From Amycolatopsis suaedae (lineage in GTDB: Bacteria > Actinomycetota > Actinomycetes > Mycobacteriales > Pseudonocardiaceae), in NCBI RefSeq assembly GCF_004214935.1, contig NZ_SFCC01000014.1, positions 62,001 through 126,000 on the forward strand: 64,000 nucleotides of DNA, given 5' to 3'. Both the position numbers and the translations under genes were made by a program. Under the pieces are notes generated by a model. The model searched no databases. It worked only from the letters and a program-made list of their open reading frames with translations, and was not told the origin of the DNA. Positions 8,730-18,110 of this stretch are shown piece after piece; position 1 is the stretch's first letter, and every line of letters starts with the position of its first letter.

Positions 8730-8972
8730 ATGACCGAAGCCGACGGTGAGCGTCCGGCCACCGACTACACCGACGACGGGGTGCCGAACTTCGACTACGT
8801 CCGCGACCGCATCGACCAGCGGTTCGCCACCGCGACCGGGGCGACCGAGCTGGCCGGGCTGGGCGGCGGGGAGACCGTCGAGTCGCTGGACAAGAAACTG
8901 GCCGAGCGGGACGAGGCCGCGAAATCGAAACTGGACGAGATCCGCCGGTCCCTGCGGGAGGACCGCGGGTGA
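8730..8972 (+). CDS. Small acidic protein coupled to ADP-ribosylglycohydrolase (80 aa)
   Basis: The ATG follows a good GGAAGGAG ribosome site. The last bases overlap the next start as GTGA (8969-8972), a sign of translational coupling. The product is charged, with PNFDYVRDRIDQRF and a C-terminal helix ESLDKKLAERDEAAKSKLDE that could form a short coiled coil. It has no signal or membrane segment. I do not recognise the family; the coupling suggests it works with, or regulates, the hydrolase encoded next. Confidence 0.75.
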   Translation: MTEADGERPATDYTDDGVPNFDYVRDRIDQRFATATGATELAGLGGGETVESLDKKLAERDEAAKSKLDEIRRSLREDRG

Positions 8973-9841
8973 GCTACGAGTCCCGCGCCACGGCCAGCAT
9001 CATCGGCCTGGCCGTCGGTGACGCGTTCGGCTCGCAGTTCCTGCTGCCGGGCGACCATCCGGCGATCCTCGGACGGCGGACCCCGCCGGGGCCGTGGTCG
9101 TGGTCGGACGACACCGAGATGGCCTGCTCGGTCTACTCGGTGCTGGACCGCTACGGCCGGATCGACCAGGACGCGCTGGCCGCCTCCTTCGCCGGGCACA
9201 TGGATCCCGACCGCGGCTACGGCTCGGGCGTCGAACGGCGGCTGCTGCGGCTGCGGGCGGGGGAGCACTGGCGCGACGTCGCGGCGCAGGGCGGCGGCTC
9301 GTGGGGCAACGGCGGCGCCATGCGCGTCGCACCGCTGGGCGCCTGGCTCGCCGACGACCTCGGCGTGGTGATCGACCAGGCAGCCCGCTCGGCGGAGATC
9401 ACCCACGCCCACCCCGACGGCATCGCGGGCGCGGTGGCCGTGGCTCTGGCCGCCGCGCTCGCGTCGACCCGCCTGGAACTCGGCCCGGCCGGTCTGCTCG
9501 ACGAGGTGCTGCGGCACCTGCCCGCCGGCGAGGTGCGGCAGCGTGTCCGGCTCGCCCGGGACCTGCCCGGGGACACCGACGTCCGCGACGCGGCTGGGCG
9601 GCTCGGCAATGGCCGCGAGGTCAGCGCGCTGGACACCGTGCCGCTGTCGCTCTGGCTGGCGGCCTGGCACCTCGACGCCTACGCCGACGCGCTGTGGCAG
9701 GCCGTCCGGGTCGCCGAGGACGTCGACACCGTCTGCGCGATCACCGGCGGCATCATCGCCGCCCGCACCGGCAGCGCCGCCATCCCGGCGGACTGGCGTG
9801 CCGCCACCGAGCCGTTCCCCGGTTGGGCGGACGTCCGCTGA
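8969..9841 (+). CDS. ADP-ribosylglycohydrolase (ARH/DraG family)
   Basis: The product is 290 aa with a GTG start overlapping the previous stop. Family marks are clear: GLAVGDAFG near the N-terminus, SDDTEM at 46-51 (metal-binding Asp and Thr), GSWGNGGAMRVAPLG, HAHPDGIAG, and a late DVDTVCAITGG matching the second metal-site Asp-rich motif. Members remove ADP-ribose from arginine or other acceptors using two magnesium ions. Target here unknown. All expected metal ligands appear present, so activity is likely. An NAD-consuming DNA ligase follows 51 bases later. Confidence 0.9.
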   Translation: MSYESRATASIIGLAVGDAFGSQFLLPGDHPAILGRRTPPGPWSWSDDTEMACSVYSVLDRYGRIDQDALAASFAGHMDPDRGYGSGVERRLLRLRAGEHWRDVAAQGGGSWGNGGAMRVAPLGAWLADDLGVVIDQAARSAEITHAHPDGIAGAVAVALAAALASTRLELGPAGLLDEVLRHLPAGEVRQRVRLARDLPGDTDVRDAAGRLGNGREVSALDTVPLSLWLAAWHLDAYADALWQAVRVAEDVDTVCAITGGIIAARTGSAAIPADWRAATEPFPGWADVR

Positions 9842-9892
9842 CCTCCGGCGTCGCTGAGCGGGGGTGTCGGTGCGGCGGGGTAGCGTTGCGCC

Positions 9893-11884
9893 GTGGACGC
9901 ACGGGAGCGCATCGAGGAGCTCGCTGACCAGGTCGTGGTGCTGCGCGACGCCTACTACCGGGGCTCGCCCATGGTGGCCGACGCGGAGTACGACGCGATC
10001 GAGGACGAGCTGCGGGAGCTGATCCGGGCCAACCCCGGGCTGGCGCCGGACCCGAACCCGCTGGACCAGGTGGGCGGGCCCGCCGTGCTGCACGCGCCGG
10101 TCCGGCACTCCCGCCCGATGCTGTCGCTGGAGAAGGCGACCCAGCCCGAGCAGGTCGTGGCGTTCTTCGACCGCTTCCCCGGGCAGCCGGTCGCCGTGAT
10201 GCCCAAGCTGGACGGCCTGTCGCTGGCCGTGGTGTACGAGAACGGCAGGCTCGCGCGGGCGGTCACCCGGGGCGACGGCACCACCGGCGACGACGTGACC
10301 ATGCTGGTGCGGGCCCTCACCGACGGGATCCCGGACCGGGTCGACGCGCCGGGCCGGGTGGAGGTCCGCGGCGAGGCGGTCATGCTGCGGTCCACGTTCG
10401 CCGCCTACAACACCGCGCACCCGGACCGGCCGCTGATCAACCCGCGCAACGCCGCCGCGGGCACCCTGCGTGCCAAGGACCCGGCCACCGTCGCCGAGCG
10501 CAGGCTGCGGTTCTTCGCCTTCGACCTGGACACCGACCCGGACAGTGTGGAGACCGATCTCGACCTGGCGCTGCGCACACTCGGGTTCACCGCGGCCGAC
10601 ATGCGCCGCTGCACCGACGCGGCGGCGGCCCAGGACGTGATCGCGACGATCGAACGGCAGCGCGACGACCTCGACTACGACCTCGACGGCGCCGTGCTGC
10701 GGCTGGCCGACCGCGACGCGTTCGCCGCCGCCGGAACCCGGTCCAGCTCGCCGCGCGGCGCGCTGGCGTACAAGTTCGCCGCCGAGGAGAAGACCACGGT
10801 GCTGTCCGATGTGGTCTGGGACGTCGGCAAGACGGGCAAGATCGCCCCGGTCGCCTGGCTGGAGCCGGTGTTCGTCGGCGGGACGACGGTCAGCCGCGCC
10901 ACGCTGGCCAACCAGGAGGTGATCCGCGCCCGCGGGATCAAGATCGGCGACACCGTGCTGGTGCGCCGGGCGGGCGACGTGATCCCGTTCGTCGCCGGGG
11001 TGCTGGACGCGTCCAAGCGCACCGGCGCGGAACGCGAGATCGTGCCGCCCACCGTGTGCCCGTCCTGCGGGCAGCCGCTGACCGAGCAGGGCAACAGCCG
11101 GGAACTGTTCTGCACCAACGTGTCCTGTCCCGCCCAGACCGTGCGCAGGCTGATCCACTGGGCCTCGCGGGCGGCGGCCGACATCGACGCCATCGGCGGC
11201 GTGTGGATCGAACGGCTGGCCGAGACGGGGATCCTGGAACACCCGTCGGACTTCTACACGCTGACCAGGGAGCGGTTGCTGGAGTTCGACCGCATCGGCG
11301 AGGTCTCGGCCACCCGTATGATCGAGTCGATCGACGCGAGCCGTTCGGTCGGCCTGCGCCGCGCGCTGATCGGGCTGGCGATCCCGATGGCCTCGGAAGG
11401 CACCGCGGCCCGGCTGTGCCGGGCGGGTTTCGGTTCGCTGGAGGAGGTCGCCGACGCCGGGGTCGACGGGCTGGTGGCCGTCGACGACATCGGGCCGAAG
11501 GTCGCCGCGTCGCTGATCGAGCACCTCACCCGGCTGCGGCCCGAGCTGGAGCGCCTGCGGGAGCGCGGGGTGTCGCTGGACGTGCGCGAGGAGGACCTGC
11601 CGCCGGTCGTCGCGGCCGGTGCGCCGCTGGCCGGGAAGACGGTCGTGATCACCGGCACGATCAGCGATCCGCGCTCCGGCGAGAAGGTCGCCCGGCCGGC
11701 CTTCCAGCGACTGTGCGAGAAGGCCGGCGCGACCGCGGCGTCGTCGGTCTCGGCGAACACCGACATGCTCATCACCGGCGCGGGCGTCGGGGACAGCAAG
11801 CTGGCCAAGGCCGAGAAGCTCGGCGTCGAGGTGGTCGACCAGGGCGAGATCTGGCAGCGGCTGATCGCCGCCGGCGTCGCCTGA
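9893..11884 (+). CDS. ligA: NAD-dependent DNA ligase, divergent LigA-type
   Basis: The product is 663 aa. The NAD-binding Ia region (YYRGSPMVADAEYD) is followed by the adenylation motif KLDG (Lys105), then TRGDGTTGDDVT, a four-Cys zinc finger at about 389-416 (CPSC...FCTNVSC), helix-hairpin-helix repeats and a C-terminal BRCT domain (KTVVITGTISD). It seals nicks using NAD and is probably active. Several positions differ from the usual housekeeping actinobacterial LigA: KLDG rather than KIDG/KVDG, and MLVRALTDGIP where NVRTI is usual. It may therefore be a second, accessory ligase. TAGCGT at 9881-9886 fits a -10 box placing transcription start at the GTG, so the mRNA may be leaderless. Confidence 0.93.
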   Translation: MDARERIEELADQVVVLRDAYYRGSPMVADAEYDAIEDELRELIRANPGLAPDPNPLDQVGGPAVLHAPVRHSRPMLSLEKATQPEQVVAFFDRFPGQPVAVMPKLDGLSLAVVYENGRLARAVTRGDGTTGDDVTMLVRALTDGIPDRVDAPGRVEVRGEAVMLRSTFAAYNTAHPDRPLINPRNAAAGTLRAKDPATVAERRLRFFAFDLDTDPDSVETDLDLALRTLGFTAADMRRCTDAAAAQDVIATIERQRDDLDYDLDGAVLRLADRDAFAAAGTRSSSPRGALAYKFAAEEKTTVLSDVVWDVGKTGKIAPVAWLEPVFVGGTTVSRATLANQEVIRARGIKIGDTVLVRRAGDVIPFVAGVLDASKRTGAEREIVPPTVCPSCGQPLTEQGNSRELFCTNVSCPAQTVRRLIHWASRAAADIDAIGGVWIERLAETGILEHPSDFYTLTRERLLEFDRIGEVSATRMIESIDASRSVGLRRALIGLAIPMASEGTAARLCRAGFGSLEEVADAGVDGLVAVDDIGPKVAASLIEHLTRLRPELERLRERGVSLDVREEDLPPVVAAGAPLAGKTVVITGTISDPRSGEKVARPAFQRLCEKAGATAASSVSANTDMLITGAGVGDSKLAKAEKLGVEVVDQGEIWQRLIAAGVA

Positions 11885-11888
11885 CGAA

Positions 11889-11904
11889 CCGGCCGTGCGG
11901 CCGG
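11889..11904. terminator. Hairpin between convergent genes
   Basis: CCGGCC-GTGC-GGCCGG is a perfect 6-bp stem with a 4-base loop in the 21-bp gap between the convergent ligase and secreted-protein genes. There is no T-run, as is common for actinobacterial terminators. It could serve both strands. Confidence 0.6.
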
Positions 11905-11905
11905 C

Positions 11906-13807
11906 TCACTTGCCGACGGTGTAGGCGGCGGTGACGGTCTGGGTGACCGAGTTGCCTGCGGCGTCGGTCGCGCTGGTGCGCACGGCGACGTCCTGGCGCG
12001 CCGCGGAACGCGGGTTGAACCAGTGTGCCCGGTAGCGGCCGTCGCCGAGCGGCACCAGCGCGGTCTTCTGCCAGGTCGCGCCGTCGTCGAAGGACACCTC
12101 GACGGCGGCCTGCGTGACGGCTTGCTCCGGCGCGCCGGGCGCGGGGCCGAAGGCGACCGTCAGGCGTGCCGGGCCGACCGGCATCGTGCCGTCGAGCGCG
12201 GTGTCCAGGCGGGGTGCCACGGTCAGCAGCGGCAGCGCCGAGCACGCCGCCGGGGTGTCGTCGGAGCAGCGCCAGTTGTCCGGGACGGTCTGCTCGGCGG
12301 AATGGCCCGAGGTGAACGTCCACTCGGTACGGCTGGCCGTGGAGTGGTGGAACCACGGACCGCTGCGCCGCAGCTCCATCACCGCCCGGTACCGGCCTCG
12401 CGCGGCGGGCACGGTGGCCTGGCCGCCGTAGAAGCCGGTGACGTCCAGCAGGCTGGTGCCGTCGGCGGTGAGCAGCCGCAGGCGCGCACTGGTCGTCGTG
12501 CCGCCGGACGGGCTGTCCCAGAAGTACACCTTGCCGTCGGGATCCAGCAGCGGTGCCAGGTGGAACCGCATCGAGTCACCCTGCCGGCAGCCCGCGCAGA
12601 TCCAGGAACTGTTGTCCGGCGCGGGTTCGGCGATGCCCGGCACCATCGGGCCGTGGAAGTAGTCCCTGGGCACCGTCGTGCCCGGCCGGTAGGTCTGCGC
12701 ATAGCCGATGTGCCTGCCGTCGCCCATCCGGTTGGCGATGACGTTGTCCTGGTACCACAGCCCGGGTGAGCCGACCACGTACTCGGTCCGCCGCACCGGG
12801 GTGTCGAAGTAGCGGAAGAAGGCGGCGCCCGCGCTCTCGTGAGCGAAGCGGGACACCCGGGCCACGCCGGTCTGGTGGGCGACGTCGCCGTGGTAACCCA
12901 CCCGCAGCGCGGCGAGATCCGCGGGCCGGTAGGTGTGGCGCAGGTTGTCGCCGAGGGCGCCGTCGGCCCGGAACTTCAGGTCGTAGGTGTAGGGCTCGGC
13001 GGCGCCGGCGGGGGACCGCTTGTGTTCGCCGACGGCGATGTGCCGGTTGCCCACCTCGGCGGCGGGCGCCGGGTTGAACAGGAACTCCGCGGGCTGCTGC
13101 GAGTGGAAGTTGAACGCGACGCCGGTGGCACCTTTGGCGTCGGCGGCCTGGTAGTGGACGGAGTTGCCGACCAGTTCGGCCGGTCGCGGGGTGGTGCTTC
13201 CTGCGGGCACCGTCGCCGTGCGCGCGTCCAGGGTCACGCTCGTCCCGGCGGTGACGGTGAAGTTCTTGATCACGGTCCGGACCCACCACTTGCCCCCGGT
13301 GAAGTCGGGCACGAACGCGGCGGCCTCGTAGTGCCCGCCAGGGACGTCGACGGATGCCGCGCCGTCCACAGTGGACACGAAGCGGGTGTAGCTGGTCTTG
13401 TCGTCGAGGTTGGTGACGGCCACCGTCCCGTTGTTCGGCCCGCCGGTTTCGTCGAGGACCGTCAGCCGCAGCGGGTGGGTGGCGGCCACGGGCGGGCTGT
13501 CGCCGTGGCCCGGGGCCGTGACGGTGAACAGCGAGCGGTCGAGGCCGGGTGGTGCGCTCGCCGGAATCACGTACAGCCCGCCGTCCGCGTCCCGCTGGGT
13601 GACGAACGCGTCCGCCGAGCCGGCCCGGGGCCGCAGCACCGCGGTCTCCTGGCCGCGCGGGCCGTGTACGTCCACCCGGTCGCCGGTCGCCAGCAGCACC
13701 GAGCGAACGCCGTCGGCGGGCTCGGCGGCGGCGACCGCCGGGGCGGGCGCGGCCAGCACGCTCAGCCCGCTCAGTGCGGCGGCGATGACACCGGTCCTTC
13801 GTCGCAT
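11906..13807 (-). CDS. Secreted protein resembling non-catalytic parts of subtilases (633 aa)
   Basis: Residues 1-27 form a Sec signal peptide (MRRRTGVIAAALSGLSVLAA, cleavage near AVAA). The next region (SVLLATGDRVDVHGPRG) resembles the start of the pro-region in large Streptomyces S8 proteases (VTLVTGDRV type). The rest is beta-rich, with TRFVSTVDGAASVDVPGGHY and a late immunoglobulin-like VSFDDGATWQKTALVPLGDG typical of their C-terminal domains. I see no Asp-His-Ser subtilase triad motifs (no GTSMAxP), so the protease domain seems absent. It may be a carbohydrate- or protein-binding surface protein. The ribosome site GAGGAGG supports the start. Family link is by eye only. Confidence 0.8.
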   Translation of the reverse strand: MRRRTGVIAAALSGLSVLAAPAPAVAAAEPADGVRSVLLATGDRVDVHGPRGQETAVLRPRAGSADAFVTQRDADGGLYVIPASAPPGLDRSLFTVTAPGHGDSPPVAATHPLRLTVLDETGGPNNGTVAVTNLDDKTSYTRFVSTVDGAASVDVPGGHYEAAAFVPDFTGGKWWVRTVIKNFTVTAGTSVTLDARTATVPAGSTTPRPAELVGNSVHYQAADAKGATGVAFNFHSQQPAEFLFNPAPAAEVGNRHIAVGEHKRSPAGAAEPYTYDLKFRADGALGDNLRHTYRPADLAALRVGYHGDVAHQTGVARVSRFAHESAGAAFFRYFDTPVRRTEYVVGSPGLWYQDNVIANRMGDGRHIGYAQTYRPGTTVPRDYFHGPMVPGIAEPAPDNSSWICAGCRQGDSMRFHLAPLLDPDGKVYFWDSPSGGTTTSARLRLLTADGTSLLDVTGFYGGQATVPAARGRYRAVMELRRSGPWFHHSTASRTEWTFTSGHSAEQTVPDNWRCSDDTPAACSALPLLTVAPRLDTALDGTMPVGPARLTVAFGPAPGAPEQAVTQAAVEVSFDDGATWQKTALVPLGDGRYRAHWFNPRSAARQDVAVRTSATDAAGNSVTQTVTAAYTVGK

Positions 13808-13843
13808 GCAACGACCTCCTCGTCGTCCAGACCCTGACGAGGA

Positions 13844-13868
13844 TGCAATAAACAGAAGATCGATTGCA
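13844..13868. promoter_or_regulatory. Inverted repeat upstream of the secreted-protein gene
   Basis: TGCAAT (13844-13849) and ATTGCA (13863-13868) form a 6-bp inverted repeat with a 13-bp spacer in an AT-richer stretch 37 bases before the start of the leftward secreted-protein gene. This is the likely promoter/operator region in the 102-bp gap. No linked regulator is obvious. Confidence 0.4.
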
Positions 13869-13909
13869 AGATGTTGACTTACTCTCGAAAGTTCGCGACT
13901 GTTGCGGTG

Positions 13910-16900
13910 TCAGGGGCAGCCGAGCCCGCTCAGGTCCCTGGCCCCGCCGTCGGCGAGGCTGCGACAGATGTCTTCCACGGCGCGGTCCGGCCGCACCCGC
14001 CAGACCGCGACGTCGGTGTCCTGCCCGCCGGCGGCGAGGAGGCTGCCGTCGGGGGAGAACACGACGTCGTTGGGTGCGCCGAGCAGCCCGGTGGCGTTGG
14101 CCTGCAGGCTGCCGTCGGCGACGTTCCACAGCCGGACGGTCGCGTCGTCGGTGGCCCCGGAAGCCAGCGTCGAGCCGTCGGGGGAGAAGGCCAGGTCCCG
14201 GATGGTGGACGGATGCCGGGCACCGAGGTCGCGCAGCACCCGGCCGTCGGCGGGATCGCGCAGCTGGATCTGGCGGTTGCCGCCCGCGGTGGCCAGCAGC
14301 GTGCCGTCCGGGCTGACGGCCAGGCCGGTCATGAGTTCCGGGCCGGTCGGAACCGACCACGTCTCGGTGAAGTCGGCGGTGCGCCAGTTCCGCAGCGTGC
14401 CGGTGGTGGCGAACCCGCCCGCGGCGTCGGCCGCCGACGCGGTGGTGGCGACGAGATTCGCCCCGTCGGGGGAGAACACCACGCTGTGGGCGGATTCCGG
14501 GCCGAGTTCGATCGTCGTGCGTTCGGTCAGCGTCGCGGTCTCCAGGATGTGGATGCGGTAGTCGTCCGGCGTCTCGTCGCCCGCCGTGACCGGGAGGCCC
14601 GAGATCACCGCGATCAGGCGGCCGTCCGGGGACAGCGCCATGTCGGTGCGCAGCTGCCGTCCCGGCAGCGGGTGCCTGCGTGGCGGACCGCCGTCCGGGG
14701 CGGTGACCTCGACGGTGCCGTCCTGCAGGGCGGTCACCCGGGTGCCGTCCGGGCCGTAGCGGACGGTGGTGGTGATGCTGTCGCCTGCCGACGGCGGTCC
14801 GGCCGCCCGGCCGGTGTCCGGGTCCCAGGTGTGCACCGCGCGGTCGCCGTCGGAGGCGGTGACCGTCTTCCCGTCCGGCGCGAACGCGATGCTGATGACC
14901 GAGCCGGTGGGGCGGGAGTACCAGGAGGTGTTGCGCTGCCAGCGGGTGACGGTGCCGGTGGTGGTCGCCACCGCCACGGTCGTGGCGTCGGAGGACACGG
15001 CGAGGTCGGTGATCGGACCCGAGTCCCACGGGTAGTTGCCCAGCCGCTGACGGCTGGCCATGTCCCAGCGCTGGACCTCGGCCCCGGTGCCCGCGAACAG
15101 GCGCAGCCCGTCGGCGCTGAACGCCAGTGCCACCGGGCCGAACCCGCCGCCCATCCGGACCGGGTCCTCCCGCCGGCCGGTTTCGCTGTCCCACAGCCGG
15201 ATGAGGGTGTCGCCCTGGCTGCTGGTGGCCAGCAGACCCGGGCCGAAGGCGACCCGCATGCCGCCCTCGGCCGGATGCTCGGCCAGCCGGGTGACCAGGG
15301 TGGCGTCCGCCGTCCGCCACAGCTCCACGGTCCTGCCCGCGCGGGCGACGGCCAGCCGGGCCGAATCCCCGCTGAAGCCGAGGTCGTGGACGACCGCGCC
15401 GTCGCCGGGCAGGCGCCGCGTTTCCTGACCGCTGCGCGGATCCCAGCCGATCACCGGATAGCCGCGGTCGAGCCCGATCGCGGCGATCTCCCGGCCGTCC
15501 GGGCGCCAGGCGAGCTGGAAGACACCGGGCAGGGTGCGGACGAGGCGGCCGCTGGGAATCTCCCAGATTCGCACCCCATCGGCCTCCGCGGACGCGGTGG
15601 CCAGCAGCGTGCCGTCGGGGGAGAACTCCGTGTCGGACACCGGCTCGGTGTGCCCGGCGAAGCCGGCGGGCAGCGGCCGGCCGGCGCGGACGTCCCACAC
15701 CACGACCTTGCCGTCGGCCCCGCCGACGGCGGCCAGGCGGCCGTCCGGGCTGAGATCGAGGCTGTAGGCCGTTTTCAGCCCGGAGTCGAACGCCGCCGGG
15801 GCGGCCAGCGTGCCCGCCGACAGCAGCGCGCCACGGGCCTCGGCGGTGGGGGCGGCCTGCCACGCCGCCAATGCCTTGCGCATCGACTCCCCGGGGTCGG
15901 CGTCGGTGTTGAGCAGGGACTCCGCGGCGAGCTGGCGGGACAGCGCCGCCCGGCGGTCGCGCTCGGCGTCGTCGCGGGCGACGAGCGCGACCACGCCCGC
16001 GGTCAGTGCGGCCACGAGCAGGACGGCGAGCCCGGCGACCAGTCCGCGCAGCCGCCGCGTCGAGCGCTGCTGGGCGCGTTCGCTGGCCCGCAGGAAGTCG
16101 CGCTCGACGCTGCTCAGATCGGTCCGCCCTTCGGCCCAGTCCTGGGCGGAGGCCAGCCGGACGCCCCGGTACAGCGCGCTCTCGTCGCGGTTGGTGCCCG
16201 CCCAGTACCGCGCCGCCTCGTCGAGCTGCTGGCGCACCAGCAGGCCCTGCCGGTCGCGTTCGACCCAGCCCCGCAGCCGGGGCCACGCGGTCAGCAGCGC
16301 CTCGTGGCTGAGCTGGGCGCCGTCCTGGCCCGCGGTCACCAGCCGGGCGTCCACCAGCGGTGCCAGCACGGCGGTGTCGACCTCGTCCCGTCCGGCACGG
16401 CGGCGGACCACCCCGCCGTCGACGACGGTGACCATCCGCAGCAGCGTGCGCCGCAGTGCCTCCCTGCCCGGGTCGTCCAGTGCGGCGAAGATCCGTTCGG
16501 CGGTGGCGGCGACGGCGTTGTCGATGCCGCCGGTCTCGGCGTATCCCCGTGCGGTGAGGGTGTTCCCGCTCCGGTTGCGCCAGGTGGCCAGCAGGGCGTG
16601 GGCCAGCAGCGGCAGTGCGCCGGGGTCGTAGTCGGCGCCGTCGCGGACGCCGAGATCGGCCAGCAGCCGGTCGGCCAGTCCGGTCTCGACCGTCAGGCCC
16701 GCTGTCGTGGCGGGCTCGGTCACCACCCGGCGCAGTTCGGCCGGTGTCATCGGGCCGAGGACGTACTGCTCGCGCAGCGCGGGCACCAGCGGCTCCAGCC
16801 GGGTGCACTGCTCGTAGAAGTCCGCCCGGACGGCGAGCACGACGACGGCGGGTCCCGCGTGCGCCAGCGCCGTGGCGAAGGCCAGCCGCTCACCGGCGTC

Positions 16901-18055
16901 GGCGCACTGGGTGAACAGCTCCTCGAACTGGTCGACCACGATCACCAGCCGCGCCCGGTCCCCGCCCCGGGCGAGTGCGGCCTGCCTGGTGAGCGCGCCG
17001 AACCCGGCGGGTGACTCGCGTAGCTGGCCGGCCGCGGCGACGGCGGGCACACCGGCCAGCGTCGCCACCCGCGCGGCCAGTTCGGTGACCGGCGTGGCGC
17101 CCGGCGTCAGCACCAGCCGTGGCCAGTGCGCGGAGTCGGCGGCGGGCAGGTCACCGGCGGCCAGGGCAGGCAGCAGGCCCGCGCGCAGCAGCGAGGACTT
17201 GCCCGCGCCGGACGCGCCCACCAGCACCAGCGGCCCACCGGGCCGTTCGGCGAGCCTGGTCAGCAGTTCGGCCACGGCGTTCTCCCTGCCGTGGAACCAT
17301 TCGGCGTCGCCGGGCTGGAAACTGGCCAGGCCGGGGTAGGGGCAGGGACCGTCGGCGGGCGGTTCGGTCTCGCGGCGCTCGCCGGGCCGCAGCCACTGCC
17401 GCACCCTGGTCACCGCGACCAGGAACCGGTGGGTGACGTCGCTCTGCTCGCGTTGCTCGGTGCGGGCCAGCAGCAGCTCGCGCTGGACGCCGGCCAGCGC
17501 GGTGGCCGAGTCGGACAGGGCCTGGCGCAGCTCGGTGAGCATCCACCGGAACTCGTCGAAGTCGCTGCCCAGCACCGCGATCGCGCCGACCAGTTCCTGG
17601 TGCAGTTCCTGGGCGTGGGCCGCCGATTCGGTCAGTGCCGCGCCGATGCCGTCGACGGCCCGCAGCAGCCTGCCCACCTCGTCCCGCAGCTGCTCGCTGT
17701 CCTCGTCCGCGGATTCCAGGCGTGCCAGCAGTTCCTCGGCGACCGCGTCGCGCCACTGCTCGGCCGAGGGCTCGATGCCCTTGCCGCGCATCCGGTCGGC
17801 GGTGTCGGCGAGCACGCCGGCCAGGTAGTTGCCGCCCATGCCGCCGAGCTGGTCGAGCGCGGCGGCGAACGCGTCCGCGCCGCCCAGCGCCGCCCCGGCG
17901 ACCGGTGCCACGGCCGAGGCGGTGAGGAAGGCGTACATCCCGTACGGGGTGGCTTTGCGCAGGCCACGCCCGGTACCCCGGCCCGCCGCCCGCACCCACT
18001 CACGGACTCCCCGTCGTGCTGCTGTCCCCGGATCACCGTCGGATGCCGGCGGCAT
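13910..18055 (-). CDS. STAND-type NTPase with transmembrane segment and WD40 repeats (1381 aa)
   Basis: Residues 40-85 hold a hydrophobic Ala/Gly-rich segment (MYAFLTASAVAPVAGAALGG), followed by a helical, probably coiled-coil region to about 210. A nSTAND1-like NTPase starts at 239 (PYPGLASFQPGDAEWFHGRE) with Walker A GASGAGKSS at 280-288 and Walker B VIVVDQFEE at 371-379, then a winged-helix-like part ending in QLSHEALLTAWPRL. One clear transmembrane helix spans about 671-693. The C-terminal 600 residues are WD40 repeats (LSPDGRLAAVGGADGKVVVWD and similar), probably two propellers. The design implies a signal-sensing switch at the membrane; ligand and output are unknown. The AAAGGGGG ribosome site at 8 bases supports the start. 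Some relatives are defence or signalling proteins, but no known effector domain is visible. Confidence 0.9.
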   Translation of the reverse strand: MPPASDGDPGTAARRGVREWVRAAGRGTGRGLRKATPYGMYAFLTASAVAPVAGAALGGADAFAAALDQLGGMGGNYLAGVLADTADRMRGKGIEPSAEQWRDAVAEELLARLESADEDSEQLRDEVGRLLRAVDGIGAALTESAAHAQELHQELVGAIAVLGSDFDEFRWMLTELRQALSDSATALAGVQRELLLARTEQREQSDVTHRFLVAVTRVRQWLRPGERRETEPPADGPCPYPGLASFQPGDAEWFHGRENAVAELLTRLAERPGGPLVLVGASGAGKSSLLRAGLLPALAAGDLPAADSAHWPRLVLTPGATPVTELAARVATLAGVPAVAAAGQLRESPAGFGALTRQAALARGGDRARLVIVVDQFEELFTQCADAGERLAFATALAHAGPAVVVLAVRADFYEQCTRLEPLVPALREQYVLGPMTPAELRRVVTEPATTAGLTVETGLADRLLADLGVRDGADYDPGALPLLAHALLATWRNRSGNTLTARGYAETGGIDNAVAATAERIFAALDDPGREALRRTLLRMVTVVDGGVVRRRAGRDEVDTAVLAPLVDARLVTAGQDGAQLSHEALLTAWPRLRGWVERDRQGLLVRQQLDEAARYWAGTNRDESALYRGVRLASAQDWAEGRTDLSSVERDFLRASERAQQRSTRRLRGLVAGLAVLLVAALTAGVVALVARDDAERDRRAALSRQLAAESLLNTDADPGESMRKALAAWQAAPTAEARGALLSAGTLAAPAAFDSGLKTAYSLDLSPDGRLAAVGGADGKVVVWDVRAGRPLPAGFAGHTEPVSDTEFSPDGTLLATASAEADGVRIWEIPSGRLVRTLPGVFQLAWRPDGREIAAIGLDRGYPVIGWDPRSGQETRRLPGDGAVVHDLGFSGDSARLAVARAGRTVELWRTADATLVTRLAEHPAEGGMRVAFGPGLLATSSQGDTLIRLWDSETGRREDPVRMGGGFGPVALAFSADGLRLFAGTGAEVQRWDMASRQRLGNYPWDSGPITDLAVSSDATTVAVATTTGTVTRWQRNTSWYSRPTGSVISIAFAPDGKTVTASDGDRAVHTWDPDTGRAAGPPSAGDSITTTVRYGPDGTRVTALQDGTVEVTAPDGGPPRRHPLPGRQLRTDMALSPDGRLIAVISGLPVTAGDETPDDYRIHILETATLTERTTIELGPESAHSVVFSPDGANLVATTASAADAAGGFATTGTLRNWRTADFTETWSVPTGPELMTGLAVSPDGTLLATAGGNRQIQLRDPADGRVLRDLGARHPSTIRDLAFSPDGSTLASGATDDATVRLWNVADGSLQANATGLLGAPNDVVFSPDGSLLAAGGQDTDVAVWRVRPDRAVEDICRSLADGGARDLSGLGCP

Positions 18056-18110
18056 GGCTCAACCCCCTTTGTCGGACAGGGTCAAACCAACCACGCCACG
18101 GGGCGTGCGA

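Noticed and set aside
12576..16808. A 1410-codon open frame spanning the secreted protein and STAND genes
   Set aside because: Arg/Pro/Gly-rich shadow of two well-supported genes in the same direction but another frame; no recognisable domain.
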